64,000 nucleotides of DNA from Streptomyces sp. NBC_00708 (GCA_036226585.1 CP108997.1:4340001-4404000); one strand, 5' to 3'. Positions 9,505 through 19,263 are shown, counted from the first letter of the stretch. Notes: generated by a model not told the origin, from the sequence alone. Translations and numbers: made by a program.

Positions 9505-10278
9505 CTACTGGGGTCCGTACTTGCGGCCCGTCCGCGAGGTCAGCCCTCCGAGCAGGCTGCGGGGTGTCAGCTTCACGGCCCCCATCAGGACCTTGTAGCG
9601 CGGGTCCGGGACCGACACCGACTTCCCGCGCGCCAGGTCCGCGAGCGCCGCGCTCACCAGCTTGTCCGCGTCGAGCCACATCCAGCCCGGGATGTTGCCC
9701 GTGCCCATCCCGGCCCGCTGGTGGAACTCCGTACGCACGAAGCCGGGGCACAGCGCCATCAGCCGCACCCCGGACCCGGCCAGGTCCTTCGCCGCGCCCT
9801 GGCTGAACTGCACGACCCACGCCTTGGACGCCCCGTACGTGCCGCGCGGCACGAACGCCGCGACCGAGGCCACGTTGACGATGCCGCCCCGGCCGCGCTC
9901 CTTCATCCCGGCCGCGGCGGCGGAGGTCAGCCGCAGCACCGCCTCGCAGTGCACCTTCAGCATCGCCAGCTCGTCGGCCATCGGGACGTCCAGATAACGG
10001 CCCTTGTTGCCGAAGCCGGCGTTGTTCACCAGCAGGTCGACCGGCCGCCTGCGGTCACCGAGCCGCTCCTCGACCGCGCCGATCCCCTTGTCGTCGGACA
10101 GGTCGGCCCTGAGCACCTCGGCCTCGATGCCGTGCCGGTCGTGCAGCTCGGTCGCCTGCTCGCGCAGCCGCTCCGTGTCCCGGGCCACCAGGACCAGGTC
10201 GTACCCGTCGGCGGCGAGCCGCCGGGCGAAGGCGGCACCGATGCCCGCCGTCGCGCCCGTGATCAGTGCAGTCGTCAT
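9505..10278 (-). CDS. Short-chain dehydrogenase/reductase
   Basis: This is an NAD(P)-dependent SDR (257 aa) with all classical marks: cofactor motif TGATAGIG at residues 7-14, NNAGFGNKG near the middle, active-site Ser before the YGASK motif, and PGFVRTEF. Its C-terminal extension (about 40 residues ending GGLTSRTGRKYGPQ) resembles the DltE/YqjQ-like group acting on hydrophobic or ketone substrates. The start at ATG 10278 gives MTTALITG directly before the cofactor motif; the much longer upstream frame is not homologous. It is convergent with the DUF2264 gene (19 bp between stops) and lies 65 bp after the MOSC gene. Substrate unknown. Confidence 0.9.
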   Translation of the reverse strand: MTTALITGATAGIGAAFARRLAADGYDLVLVARDTERLREQATELHDRHGIEAEVLRADLSDDKGIGAVEERLGDRRRPVDLLVNNAGFGNKGRYLDVPMADELAMLKVHCEAVLRLTSAAAAGMKERGRGGIVNVASVAAFVPRGTYGASKAWVVQFSQGAAKDLAGSGVRLMALCPGFVRTEFHQRAGMGTGNIPGWMWLDADKLVSAALADLARGKSVSVPDPRYKVLMGAVKLTPRSLLGGLTSRTGRKYGPQ

Positions 10279-10343
10279 ACGCGGCACGTTAGAGCATCCG
10301 GATTCGGCGCCCCATGCCCCGTTCACCGCCCGTGCTTTTCCCG

Positions 10344-11024
10344 TCAGGAGGCGGCGAGCCCCGCCTCGTACGCACGCGCCTTGCGCAGCGCCTCGGGGTG
10401 CAGGGCCTCGCCGGCCGGCAGAAGCAGCGGCAGCAGGTCGCGCCGGGTCGTCACGGCCCGGAACTGCAGTTCCACCGTCACCTCGTGGTCCGGCCGGTGC
10501 ACGATCTCGACCGGGTCGCCGGCCCGGACGGTGCCCGCGGCGACGACCCTGAAGTACGCCCCGGGGGCGGCCGCCTGCGTGAACCGCCTGACCCAGCGGG
10601 CCTCGCCGAGGTGGCCCGCGAAGGTGCGGCAGGGAATCCGCCCGGAGGTGACCTCCAGGACCAGTTCGTCCCCGATCCGCCAGCGTTCGCCGATCAGGGT
10701 CTCGCCGAGCCGCACCCCGGCCGTGGTGAGGTTCTCGCCGAAGCAGCCGTTGCGCAGCGGCCGGCCCAGTTCCCGTTCCCAGACGTCGAGGTCCTCGCGG
10801 GCGAAGGCGTACACGGCCTGGTGCGAACCGCCGTGGTGGCGCAGGTCGCACACCGCGTCGCCGGCGAGACCGCTGCCGCCCACACCCTCGGGCCCCGGGT
10901 CGGCAACCCGCACCGGCCCCTCGACGGGGTGCTTGTCGATCCCGGTCCTGCCGCCCGGGGCATCGGTCCAGGACGCCGCCGTGGGACGCCCCGCGTTCAC
11001 GGTCAGCACAGTCATCGCGGTCAT
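10344..11024 (-). CDS. MOSC domain protein, YiiM-like
   Basis: This is a stand-alone MOSC (molybdenum cofactor sulfurase C-terminal) protein of 226 aa. The conserved Cys of the family is seen in RIPCRTF, and the HHGGSHQAVYAF and GCFGENLT motifs match YiiM-type proteins, which use molybdenum cofactor to reduce N-hydroxylated compounds such as 6-hydroxylaminopurine. It is read away from the LysR regulator, 80 bp apart, which may control it. The start is either ATG 11024 or ATG 11015; neither has a convincing Shine-Dalgarno sequence. Confidence 0.85.
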   Translation of the reverse strand: MTAMTVLTVNAGRPTAASWTDAPGGRTGIDKHPVEGPVRVADPGPEGVGGSGLAGDAVCDLRHHGGSHQAVYAFAREDLDVWERELGRPLRNGCFGENLTTAGVRLGETLIGERWRIGDELVLEVTSGRIPCRTFAGHLGEARWVRRFTQAAAPGAYFRVVAAGTVRAGDPVEIVHRPDHEVTVELQFRAVTTRRDLLPLLLPAGEALHPEALRKARAYEAGLAAS

Positions 11025-11061
11025 ACCGGAACGTTAACCAATGCCACCCCAAAGTCGCGCA

Positions 11062-11099
11062 CGAATAATTCGCTACGTTCCCAAGCGTCACTTATGATC
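11062..11099 (+). promoter_or_regulatory. LysR promoter with palindromic site
   Basis: CGAATAATTCG (11062-11072) is a perfect 11-bp palindrome between the divergent MOSC and LysR genes, a likely LysR-type operator. TATGAT (11094-11099) is a near-consensus -10 box ending five bases before the LysR GTG, which suggests a leaderless transcript. Confidence 0.5.
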
Positions 11100-11104
11100 G
11101 AGGG

Positions 11105-11995
11105 GTGATCGAAGCCCGCCACCTCCGCGTCCTGCGCGCCGTGTCCACCACCGGCTCCTTCTCCGCCGCCGCCCGCGAACTGGGCTGCACCCAGCCCGCG
11201 GTCAGCCAGCAGATGAAGGCCCTGGAGTCCTCGGCGGGGACCACGCTGCTCATCCGTACGGGACGCGAGATGCGGCTGACGCAGGCGGGCGAGGCGCTCG
11301 TGCGGCACGCGTCCGGCATCCTCGCCGGACTCACCGCCGCCGAGGAGGAGGTCGCCGCCATCGCCGGGCTGCGAGCGGGCCGGGTCCGCCTCGTCTCGTT
11401 CCCCAGCGGCAGTTCGTCCCTGGTTCCCGGCGCCCTGGCCGCGCTGCGCGCCGCGCACCCCGGGACGCGGGTGTCCCTCGTGGAGGCCGAGCCGCCCCGG
11501 TCCGTGGAGATGCTGCGCGACGGCGACTGCGACATCGCGCTGGCCTTCCGGTACGGCGAACCGGGCGCCGAGTGGGACGACCTGGTGGTGCGCCCGCTGC
11601 TCACCGACCGGCTGACCGGCCTCGTCCCCGAGGGGCACGCGCTGGCGGAGCGGGACGCGGTGGGCATCGCCGAACTCGCCGGTGAGTCCTGGATCGCCGG
11701 GTGCCCCCGGTGCCGCAGGCAGCTGGTGGAGGTGTGCGAGGAATCCGGGTTCACCCCGCGCATCGACTTCGCCACCGACGACTACCCGGCGGTGATCGGC
11801 CTGGTCGGCGCGGGCCTGGGTGTCGCCGTGCTGCCGTCGCTGGCCATCGAGTCGGTACGCCCGCGGGGAGCCAGGACCGTCACGGTGGAGCCGGCCATCG
11901 AGCGCGAGATCGTCGCGCTGACCCTGCCCGACCTGGCACGCGTCCCGGCCGTGGCGGCCACCCTGGACCAGCTGGCCCTGGCGGCTGCCCGCTGA
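11105..11995 (+). CDS. LysR-family transcriptional regulator
   Basis: This is a DNA-binding regulator (296 aa). The N-terminal winged helix spans residues 1-60 (LRVLRAVSTTGSFSAAAREL, QPAVSQQMKALE), followed by the substrate-binding domain (VRLVSFPSGSSSLVPGALAAL ... DIALAFRYGEPGAEWDD ... GAGLGVAVLPS). A CPRC motif occurs in the effector domain near residue 200 and could be redox- or metal-sensitive (inference). The start is the GTG at 11105, which lies about six bases after a TATGAT box and has no Shine-Dalgarno spacing, so translation is probably leaderless. It is divergent from the MOSC gene, its most likely target along with itself. Confidence 0.9.
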   Translation: MIEARHLRVLRAVSTTGSFSAAARELGCTQPAVSQQMKALESSAGTTLLIRTGREMRLTQAGEALVRHASGILAGLTAAEEEVAAIAGLRAGRVRLVSFPSGSSSLVPGALAALRAAHPGTRVSLVEAEPPRSVEMLRDGDCDIALAFRYGEPGAEWDDLVVRPLLTDRLTGLVPEGHALAERDAVGIAELAGESWIAGCPRCRRQLVEVCEESGFTPRIDFATDDYPAVIGLVGAGLGVAVLPSLAIESVRPRGARTVTVEPAIEREIVALTLPDLARVPAVAATLDQLALAAAR

Positions 11996-12039
11996 ATCCG
12001 GCTACCGGCCACCTGGAATCCGGCACCACCGGCCACATC

Positions 12040-12157
12040 CAGCCTCGCCGGCGTTTGAGGCGCGGGGTCCGGGGCGGAGCCCCGAAATCCCAGCCCTCCG
12101 GCGCTTGAGGAGCGGGGGCCAAGGGGGCCCGGGGCGGAGCCCGGTTTCGGGAAGGGG
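12040..12157. repeat. Interspersed palindromic repeat, tandem copies 2a and 2b
   Basis: Two units of the family seen at 2084 follow each other. Copy a (12040-12087) contains CGGCGTTTGAGGCGCGGGGT and GGGGCGGAGCCCC. Copy b (12091-12157) contains CTCCGGCGCTTGAGGAGCGG, again GGGGCGGAGCCC, and TTTCGGGAAGGGGTGGGG. The GGGGCGGAGCCCC core is itself a hairpin. The whole space between the LysR and whiD stop codons (12000-12207) is this element. Confidence 0.8.
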
Positions 12158-12207
12158 TGGGGTGGGGTGAAGAAACGTTTCTGCCCTGACGTGCGGCGCG
12201 CGAAGCG

Positions 12208-12534
12208 TCAGTCGTGCCCCGGCGGCGAAGCCGGCGCCGCAGCCGTGATCAGCCGATTGCGCGCACGCCCCATCAGCTCCTCGCGCTCGTCCTCGGTCAG
12301 CCCGCCCCACACCCCGTAGGGCTCGCGGACGGCCAGGGCGTGCGCCGCGCACTCGGCGCGCACGGGGCACCGCATGCACACCTCTTTCGCGGAGGTCTCG
12401 CGTGCGCTCCGGGCGGCTCCGCGTTCGCCCTCGGGATGGAAGAAGAGCGAGCTGTCGACCCCGCGGCAGGCTGCCAGCAGCTGCCAGTCCCACAGATCGG
12501 CGTTGGGTCCGGGAAGGCGGGAGAAATCGGCCAT
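12208..12534 (-). CDS. whiD: WhiB-family iron-sulfur regulator WhiD
   Basis: This is a sporulation regulator that carries a [4Fe-4S] cluster and acts with a sigma factor in late spore maturation in Streptomyces. The 108-aa product has the four cluster cysteines Cys23, Cys53, Cys56 and Cys62 and the family turn motif YGVWGGL. The start at ATG 12534 (MADFSRLPGPNADLWDW) has GAGGGGAC as ribosome binding site; the upstream extension to 12627 is spurious. Adjacency to bldM and high similarity to the WhiD sequence I recall support the name. A 25-bp palindrome lies about 90 bp upstream of the start. Confidence 0.95.
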   Translation of the reverse strand: MADFSRLPGPNADLWDWQLLAACRGVDSSLFFHPEGERGAARSARETSAKEVCMRCPVRAECAAHALAVREPYGVWGGLTEDEREELMGRARNRLITAAAPASPPGHD

Positions 12535-12610
12535 TGCTTGTCCCCTCGAAACCGTGCTGAGTCGGAAACGTCGTCGTCGTTCGTCGTGGGTGGGTGCTTG
12601 TCGATGACCG

Positions 12611-12647
12611 TGTACAAGACCGTACATCTACGGTGTTAGTAGATGTA
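12611..12647 (-). promoter_or_regulatory. 25-bp palindrome in the whiD upstream region
   Basis: TACATCTAC (12623-12631) and GTAGATGTA (12639-12647) are perfect 9-bp inverted arms around a 7-bp centre. A second palindrome, TGTAC-N6-GTACA (12611-12626), overlaps the left arm. The region is markedly AT-rich compared with its surroundings. The spacing suits a dimeric regulator controlling whiD. I cannot name the factor. Confidence 0.6.
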
Positions 12648-12812
12648 AATATGACTTGTTGCGAATCTAGCCACAGACACCAGCAAAAGGGAAGAAATCC
12701 CGCTAAATGGGGCACGAGTGCATCAAAAGTTTCGGTTGACGACTGGACGACTCGTGGCGCTCTCCTCCGTGAGCGCTTCCTCACGTAGAGTGCCGAACTC
12801 GGTCTTCCCACC

Positions 12813-12840
12813 CGTAACTCTTTCGAGTGACCATCGTTGA
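12813..12840 (+). promoter_or_regulatory. Sigma-BldN-dependent promoter of bldM
   Basis: CGTAAC (12813-12818) and CGTTGA (12835-12840) are separated by 16 bp, exactly the form I recall for the sigma-BldN target promoter bldMp1. It lies about 125 bp before the bldM start. Slightly upstream, TCAC-N5-GTGC (12781-12793) is one mismatch from a TCAC-N5-GTGA palindrome of the type reported for BldM homodimers, so autoregulation is possible. Confidence 0.85.
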
Positions 12841-12963
12841 GAGTGCGGAGGCGGTTGGCAGAAAGAGCGATCGGGCAGATGTCCGAGAGCGTCAACCGCA
12901 CAGGTGACGACTTGTAACAGCCTGGAGGCTCAAGGTGACGCGCATCAGCTGCGGAGGGCGGTC

Positions 12964-13575
12964 ATGACATCCGTCCTCGTCTGCGACGACTCCCCGCTTG
13001 CCCGAGAAGCGCTCCGTCGCGCGGTCGCGACCGTGCCCGGCGTCGAGCGGGTGACGACGGCCGCCAACGGCGAGGAAGTCCTCCGCCGCTGGGGTGCCGA
13101 CCGTTCGGATCTGATTCTCATGGACGTACGCATGCCCGGTCTCGGGGGGGTGGAGACGGTCCGGAGGCTGCTCTCCGCCGACCCGGGGGCCCGGATCATC
13201 ATGCTGACCGTCGCCGAGGACCTGGACGGCGTCGCGCTCGCGGTCGCCGCCGGCGCCCGCGGCTATCTGCACAAGGACGCCTCCCGGGCCGAGCTCCGGG
13301 CGACCGTCACCCAGGCGCTGGCCGACCCGACGTGGCGGCTCGCCCCGCGCCGGCTGCGGTCGGCCGAGATGGGTGCGGCGCCCACGCTCACGGCGCGCGA
13401 GATCCAGGTCCTCGAAGGAATGAGCCACGGCCGCTCCAACGCGGAGATCGGCCGTGAGCTGTTCCTCTCCGAGGACACGGTGAAGACGCACGCCCGGCGG
13501 CTGTTCAAGAAGCTCGGTGCGTCGGACCGGGCCCACGCGGTGGCCCTCGGCTTCCGGTGGGGCCTGGTCCGCTAG
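12964..13575 (+). CDS. bldM: Atypical response regulator BldM
   Basis: This is an orphan NarL/FixJ-type response regulator required for aerial hyphae and sporulation. It works as a homodimer or as a heterodimer with WhiI. The 203-aa product has an N-terminal receiver domain (acidic pair at residues 8-9, Asp54 in LILMDVRMPG, LHKD lysine region) and a C-terminal LuxR-type HTH (LTAREIQVLEGMSHGRSNAEI ... EDTVKTHARRLFKKL). ATG 12964 with GGAGGG upstream gives the known 203-aa length; the 20-residue upstream extension is unlike BldM. It is divergent from whiD and driven by the sigma-BldN promoter at 12813. From the literature I recall that Asp54 phosphorylation is dispensable. Confidence 0.95.
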   Translation: MTSVLVCDDSPLAREALRRAVATVPGVERVTTAANGEEVLRRWGADRSDLILMDVRMPGLGGVETVRRLLSADPGARIIMLTVAEDLDGVALAVAAGARGYLHKDASRAELRATVTQALADPTWRLAPRRLRSAEMGAAPTLTAREIQVLEGMSHGRSNAEIGRELFLSEDTVKTHARRLFKKLGASDRAHAVALGFRWGLVR

Positions 13576-13729
13576 GGCGGGTCCCGGCGGGGGGTGCGGC
13601 GCGAGCCGTACCCCGCCGACGGAGGCCGCCGCTCCGGCGGTATGTGACGCTTCCCGGCCGATGCCGCATCCTTGAGACGTGGAGTTCCTCGGGAACGATT
13701 CGGTCGAGCGGAAGGGGAGGGCGCAGGAC

Positions 13730-14395
13730 ATGACTTCCGGCGCACCCGCTCATAACGCTTCGGTGCACAACTACGGACGCGGTGCCGCGGATGAAGCGGC
13801 ACCGGGGCACCATGGTTCGATGCGCGACGACGGAACGACGGTGATCGGTGCCCTGGTGCACCGCGCCGTCGAGGGCGACGCGCAGGCCACCCACGATCTG
13901 CTGGCCCACGTCCACCCGCTCGCGCTGCGCTACTGCAGGTCCCGGCTGAACCGGCTGCCCGGTGACGCCCGTCACTTCGTCGAGGACCTGGCGCAGGAGG
14001 TCTGCGTCGCGGTCCTGATGGCGCTGCCGCGCTACAAGGACACCGGCAGACCCTTCGAAGCCTTCGTCTTCGCCATCGCCGGTCACAAGGTGGCCGATCT
14101 CCAGCGCGCCGCGATGCGGCACCCGGGGTCGACCGCCGTGCCCTCCGACGAGATGCCGGAGCGGCCCGACGACTCGCTCGGCCCCGAGGAGCGCGCGCTG
14201 CTCAGCAGCGACGCCGCCTGGGCCAAGAAGCTCCTGGCCAACCTGCCGGAGAACCAGCGCGAGCTGCTCGTGCTGCGCGTCGCCGTCGGGCTGACCGCCG
14301 AGGAGACCGGGCAGATGCTGGGCATGTCCCCGGGCGCCGTCCGGGTCGCCCAGCACCGCGCACTGAGCCGGCTGCGGGCCCTCGCCGAGCAGTGA
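13730..14395 (+). CDS. shbA: ECF-type RNA polymerase sigma factor, ShbA/SigD-like
   Basis: This is an alternative sigma-70 family factor. Region 2 ([23 protein letters not shown] ... [14 protein letters not shown]) recognises the -10 box, and region 4 ([24 protein letters not shown] ... [13 protein letters not shown]) contacts the -35. Its place between bldM and guaB corresponds to mycobacterial sigD near guaB2. In Streptomyces griseus the equivalent, ShbA, drives transcription of the principal sigma gene hrdB. I chose ATG 13730 (221 aa) for its GGGGAGGGCG ribosome site. GTG 13679 and ATG 13820 are in-frame alternatives; the conserved part begins near the latter. No anti-sigma gene is adjacent. 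The shbA name is by position and family, not by direct comparison. Confidence 0.85.
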   Translation: MTSGAPAHNASVHNYGRGAADEAAPGHHGSMRDDGTTVIGALVHRAVEGDAQATHDLLAHVHPLALRYCRSRLNRLPGDARHFVEDLAQEVCVAVLMALPRYKDTGRPFEAFVFAIAGHKVADLQRAAMRHPGSTAVPSDEMPERPDDSLGPEERALLSSDAAWAKKLLANLPENQRELLVLRVAVGLTAEETGQMLGMSPGAVRVAQHRALSRLRALAEQ

Positions 14396-14491
14396 GCCAC
14401 GGCCCTCGGAGACGTACGCCACTGCCGTAGGAAGCTACAGAACCTGCGGGTGATCTTGCTCGTGGAATGAGACGCCTCCGGAGCCCGTTAG

Positions 14492-16036
<1,545 letters not shown>

Positions 16037-16049
16037 CGCGACGGCGCAG

Positions 16050-16087
16050 GTGAGGGGCGGACCGGGGTTCCCGGGACCGCCCCTCAC
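16050..16087 (+). terminator. Hairpin between guaB and guaB3
   Basis: GTGAGGGGCGG (16050-16060) pairs perfectly with CCGCCCCTCAC (16077-16087). It lies just after the guaB stop and may partly uncouple guaB3 from guaB. Confidence 0.7.
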
Positions 16088-16141
16088 GTGTGTGTCGGGG
16101 ATACTGGACAGCGCAGACGCAGAGGGAAAGGCCACATCATC

Positions 16142-17266
16142 GTGACTGAGATCGAGATCGGGCGCGGCAAGCGCGGCCGCCGGGCATACGCATTCGACGA
16201 CATCGCCGTCGTCCCGAGCCGCCGGACCCGCGACCCGAAGGAGGTCTCGATCGCCTGGCAGATCGACGCCTACCGCTTCGAGCTGCCGTTCCTGGCCGCC
16301 CCCATGGACTCCGTGGTGTCCCCGCAGCACGCCATCCGCATCGGCGAGCTCGGCGGCCTCGGCGTCCTCAACCTGGAAGGGCTGTGGACCCGGCACGAGG
16401 ACCCGCAGCCGCTCCTGGACGAGATCGCCCAGATGCCCGTCGAGTCCGCGACCCGCCGGCTCCAGGAGATCTACTCCGCCCCCATCCAGGAGGAGCTGAT
16501 CGGGCAGCGCATCAAGGAGGTGCGCGACTCCGGCGTCGTCACCGCCGCCGCGCTCTCCCCGCAGCGCACCGCCCAGTTCTCCAAGGCCGTGGTCGACGCG
16601 GGCGTGGACATCTTCGTCATCCGCGGTACGACGGTCTCCGCCGAGCACGTCTCGGGCGCGGCCGAGCCGCTGAACCTGAAGCAGTTCATCTACGAGCTGG
16701 ACGTCCCGGTGATCGTCGGCGGCTGCGCCACGTACACCGCGGCCCTGCACCTGATGCGTACCGGCGCGGCCGGTGTCCTCGTCGGCTTCGGCGGCGGCGC
16801 CGCGCACACCACGCGCAACGTGTTCGGCATCCAGGTCCCGATGGCGACCGCCGTCGCCGACGTGGCCGGTGCCCGCCGCGACTACATGGACGAGTCCGGC
16901 GGCCGTTACGTGCACGTCATCGCGGACGGCGGCGTCGGCTGGTCCGGCGACCTGCCGAAGGCCATCGCCTGCGGCGCGGACGCCGTGATGATGGGCTCCC
17001 CGCTGGCCCGCGCGACGGACGCGCCGGGCCGGGGCCGCCACTGGGGCATGGAGGCCGTCCACGAGGACGTGCCGCGCGGCAAGCTGGTGGACCTGGGCTC
17101 GGTCGGGACGACCGAGGAGGTCCTGACCGGCCCCTCGCACACCCCGGACGGCTCGATGAACATCTTCGGCGCGCTGCGCCGGGCGATGGCCACCACGGGC
17201 TACAGCGACCTCAAGGAGTTCCAGCGCGTCGAGGTGACGGTCGCGGACTCCCAGCACCGCCGCTGA
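16142..17266 (+). CDS. guaB3: GuaB3-family IMP dehydrogenase-related protein
   Basis: This is a 374-aa IMPDH/GMP-reductase superfamily barrel without CBS domains (MTEIEIGRGKRGRRAYAFDD; barrel motifs FLAAPMDSVVSP, VIADGGVGWSGDLPKAI). The position of the catalytic Cys loop reads GFGGGAAHTTRNV, so the IMPDH cysteine is absent. Canonical IMPDH activity is therefore unlikely; a cyanobacterial GuaB3 has been reported to act as a GMP reductase, which would fit purine interconversion. The GTG start at 16142 has AGAGGGAAAGG upstream. The guaB-guaB3 pairing is conserved in actinobacteria. The downstream hairpin is shared with a convergent gene. Confidence 0.93.
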   Translation: MTEIEIGRGKRGRRAYAFDDIAVVPSRRTRDPKEVSIAWQIDAYRFELPFLAAPMDSVVSPQHAIRIGELGGLGVLNLEGLWTRHEDPQPLLDEIAQMPVESATRRLQEIYSAPIQEELIGQRIKEVRDSGVVTAAALSPQRTAQFSKAVVDAGVDIFVIRGTTVSAEHVSGAAEPLNLKQFIYELDVPVIVGGCATYTAALHLMRTGAAGVLVGFGGGAAHTTRNVFGIQVPMATAVADVAGARRDYMDESGGRYVHVIADGGVGWSGDLPKAIACGADAVMMGSPLARATDAPGRGRHWGMEAVHEDVPRGKLVDLGSVGTTEEVLTGPSHTPDGSMNIFGALRRAMATTGYSDLKEFQRVEVTVADSQHRR

Positions 17267-17283
17267 GTTCTTCCGTACGTACG

Positions 17284-17322
17284 CCGGAGGGCCCGGACCG
17301 CAGTCGCGGTCCGGCCCTCCGG
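17284..17322. terminator. Bidirectional terminator after guaB3
   Basis: This long stem has left arm CCGGAGGGCC(C)GGACCGC and right arm GCGGTCCGGCCCTCCGG around a 4-base AGTC loop, with one bulged base. It sits between the convergent guaB3 and the small membrane protein gene. Confidence 0.88.
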
Positions 17323-17347
17323 GGTGTCTCGGGTGGGTGGTCCGGGA

Positions 17348-17878
17348 CTAGTCGGCCGTCTTGCGGGCCGTGGAGAACGCCACCACGGCGGCGATCGCGA
17401 AGAAGACGAAGCTCAGGAAGTCGGAGTCTTCCTTCCACACCTTGTTCAGGTCGCTGAAGTGGTCGAAGAAGATGTCCGTGACCGACAGCGAGAACTGCTT
17501 GCTGATGATGATCGCCTCGCCCAGCAGCTGGCCGAGGTAGACACCGAGCAGCGCGAAGAGGCCGCTGAGGACGGGCAGGGCGGGGTTGCGGCCGCCGAGC
17601 TTGCCGGCCGCGAAGCCGACGATGGCACCGACACCCACGGCGGCGTAGCCGATCTCGTGCTTCGTGGCGCCGATGATCGCGCCGTAGATCCCGGCGGCGA
17701 CGAGGGCGGCCACGAACGCGACGACAGCACCGAGCGCGATGTTGTTGCGCGCCGGCGGGGCCGGGGTGAACGGGGCGGGGCCGCCGAACGGGGCGCCGGG
17801 CTGCTGGCCGGCGAACGGGTTGCCGCCCTGGGGCTGACCGCCGTAGGGCTGGTTCGGCGGTGGTACGGACTGGCTCAT
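17348..17878 (-). CDS. Small multipass membrane protein with Pro/Gly-rich N-terminus
   Basis: The 176-aa protein has residues 1-42 rich in Pro, Gly and Gln (QPYGGQPQGGNPFAGQQPG), likely disordered and cytoplasmic. About four hydrophobic segments follow (ALGAVVAFVAALVAAGIYGA, YAAVGVGAIVGFAAGKL, LPVLSGLFALLGVYLGQL, and FLSFVFFAIAAVVAF near the C-terminus). No catalytic motif is visible. A conserved neighbour of guaB3 in Streptomyces as far as I recall, but of unknown function. ATG start 17878 with GGGGGAGA nearby. Confidence 0.8.
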   Translation of the reverse strand: MSQSVPPPNQPYGGQPQGGNPFAGQQPGAPFGGPAPFTPAPPARNNIALGAVVAFVAALVAAGIYGAIIGATKHEIGYAAVGVGAIVGFAAGKLGGRNPALPVLSGLFALLGVYLGQLLGEAIIISKQFSLSVTDIFFDHFSDLNKVWKEDSDFLSFVFFAIAAVVAFSTARKTAD

Positions 17879-18000
17879 GCTGGGATCTCCCCCTGGGGAC
17901 GTCTACGCACTGCTGTGCGAGGAGTGACGCCGCAGGCTAGCAGCCGGTTCCGACATCGGCCCACCGGAATCCTTGGGGGAACTGGGCTGAGGGCCCGTCA

Positions 18001-19263
18001 TCAGAGCCGGTGCGCGGCTCCGGCGGGGGTCGCGCCCCGGGTGTCGAGGAGGAGTTGCGCCTTCACGGCGAGGCCCTGGAGGTCGTACGTACGGTGGTGC
18101 TGGAGCAGCACCGTGAGGTCCGCGCCTGCGGCGGCCTCGTAGAGCGAATCGGCGCGGGGCACGGGGAGTTGGCGCACGCGCCAGTCCAGGACGTGCGGGT
18201 CGTGGAAGCCGATCTGGGCGCCCATGTCCATCAGCCGGGTGGCGATCTCGCGGGCGGGGGAGGCCTCCTGGTCGGCGAGGTCGGGCTTGTAGGTGACGCC
18301 GAGGAGCAGGATGCGGGCGCCGCGCACGGCCTTCCCGTGTTCGTTGAGAAGAGTGGCGCAGCGCTGGATCACGTACTGCGGCATCCGGTCGTTGATCTCC
18401 TGCGCCAGCGAGACCATCCGCAGCGGGGGGCCGGGGGTGCGGCTGTTGTACGGGAGGTGGCCCGGGTCGACCGGGGCGCCGTGGCCGCCGACGCCGGGAC
18501 CCGGGCGGAAGGGCTGGAAGCCGAACGGCTTGGTCTCGGCGCACCGGATGACGTCCCAGAGGTCGATGCCGAGGTCGTGGCAGAGCACCGCCATCTCGTT
18601 GACCAGGGCGATGTTGACGTGCCGGAAGTTGGTCTCCAGGACCTTCGTCATCTCGGCCTCGCGCGGGCCCTTGGCGCGGACCACCTTGTCGGTGAGCCGG
18701 CCGTAGAAGGCGGCGGCGGACTCGGTGCAGGCGGGGGTGAGGCCGCCGATGACCTTGGGGGTGTTGGCGTAGACGTGGGTGCGGTTGCCGGGGTCGAGCC
18801 GGCTGGGGGAGTGCGCGAGGTGGAAGTCGCGCCCGCCGCGCAGCCCCGAGCCCTGCTCCAGGATCGGGAGCAGGAAGTTCTCCGTGGTGCCCGGGGGTAC
18901 GGCCGATTCGAGGAGCACGGTGGTGTGCGGGCGCAGCCGGGCGGCCAGGGCGCGGGCCGCGTCGCCGACGGCGCTCAGGTCGAGGGCGCGGTCGGGGCCG
19001 AGCGGGGTCGGCGCGCAGATCACGGCGGTGCGGACCCGGCCCAGCTCGGCCTGGTCGGTGGTGGGCCGGAAGCCTCCGGAGAGCATGCGGCGGATGTCGG
19101 ACGCCGGGAGCGAACCCTCGACCGGGGCACGGCCGGCGGCGACCTCCGCGAAGGCCCGGGGGTCGGTGTCGTAGCCGATGGTCTGGATGCCGGCGTGGAC
19201 GGCGGCCTGAGCGAGGGGCAGGCCGAGGTGGCCGAGTCCGATGACGGCGAGGTCTGCGGGCAC
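18001..19263 (-). CDS. Nucleotide-sugar dehydrogenase (UDP-sugar type) lacking the catalytic cysteine
   Basis: This is a UDP-glucose/GDP-mannose dehydrogenase family protein (420 aa), the family that makes uronic or aminouronic nucleotide sugars for envelope polysaccharides. The N-terminal Rossmann motif GLGHLGLPLA, the central lysine region (AEMTKVLETNFRHVNIALVNE) and the C-terminal domain (LLLGVTYKPDLADQEASP) are intact. The active-site segment, normally GVGGHC followed by VDP, reads GVGGHGAPVDPGHLPY: codon GGC (Gly) replaces the nucleophilic Cys. It may therefore be inactive in the second oxidation or altered in function. GTG 19263 was chosen for its GGAAGGA ribosome site and because it starts just before the Rossmann motif; a TTG at 19308 would add 15 residues. 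Confidence 0.88.
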   Translation of the reverse strand: MPADLAVIGLGHLGLPLAQAAVHAGIQTIGYDTDPRAFAEVAAGRAPVEGSLPASDIRRMLSGGFRPTTDQAELGRVRTAVICAPTPLGPDRALDLSAVGDAARALAARLRPHTTVLLESAVPPGTTENFLLPILEQGSGLRGGRDFHLAHSPSRLDPGNRTHVYANTPKVIGGLTPACTESAAAFYGRLTDKVVRAKGPREAEMTKVLETNFRHVNIALVNEMAVLCHDLGIDLWDVIRCAETKPFGFQPFRPGPGVGGHGAPVDPGHLPYNSRTPGPPLRMVSLAQEINDRMPQYVIQRCATLLNEHGKAVRGARILLLGVTYKPDLADQEASPAREIATRLMDMGAQIGFHDPHVLDWRVRQLPVPRADSLYEAAAGADLTVLLQHHRTYDLQGLAVKAQLLLDTRGATPAGAAHRL

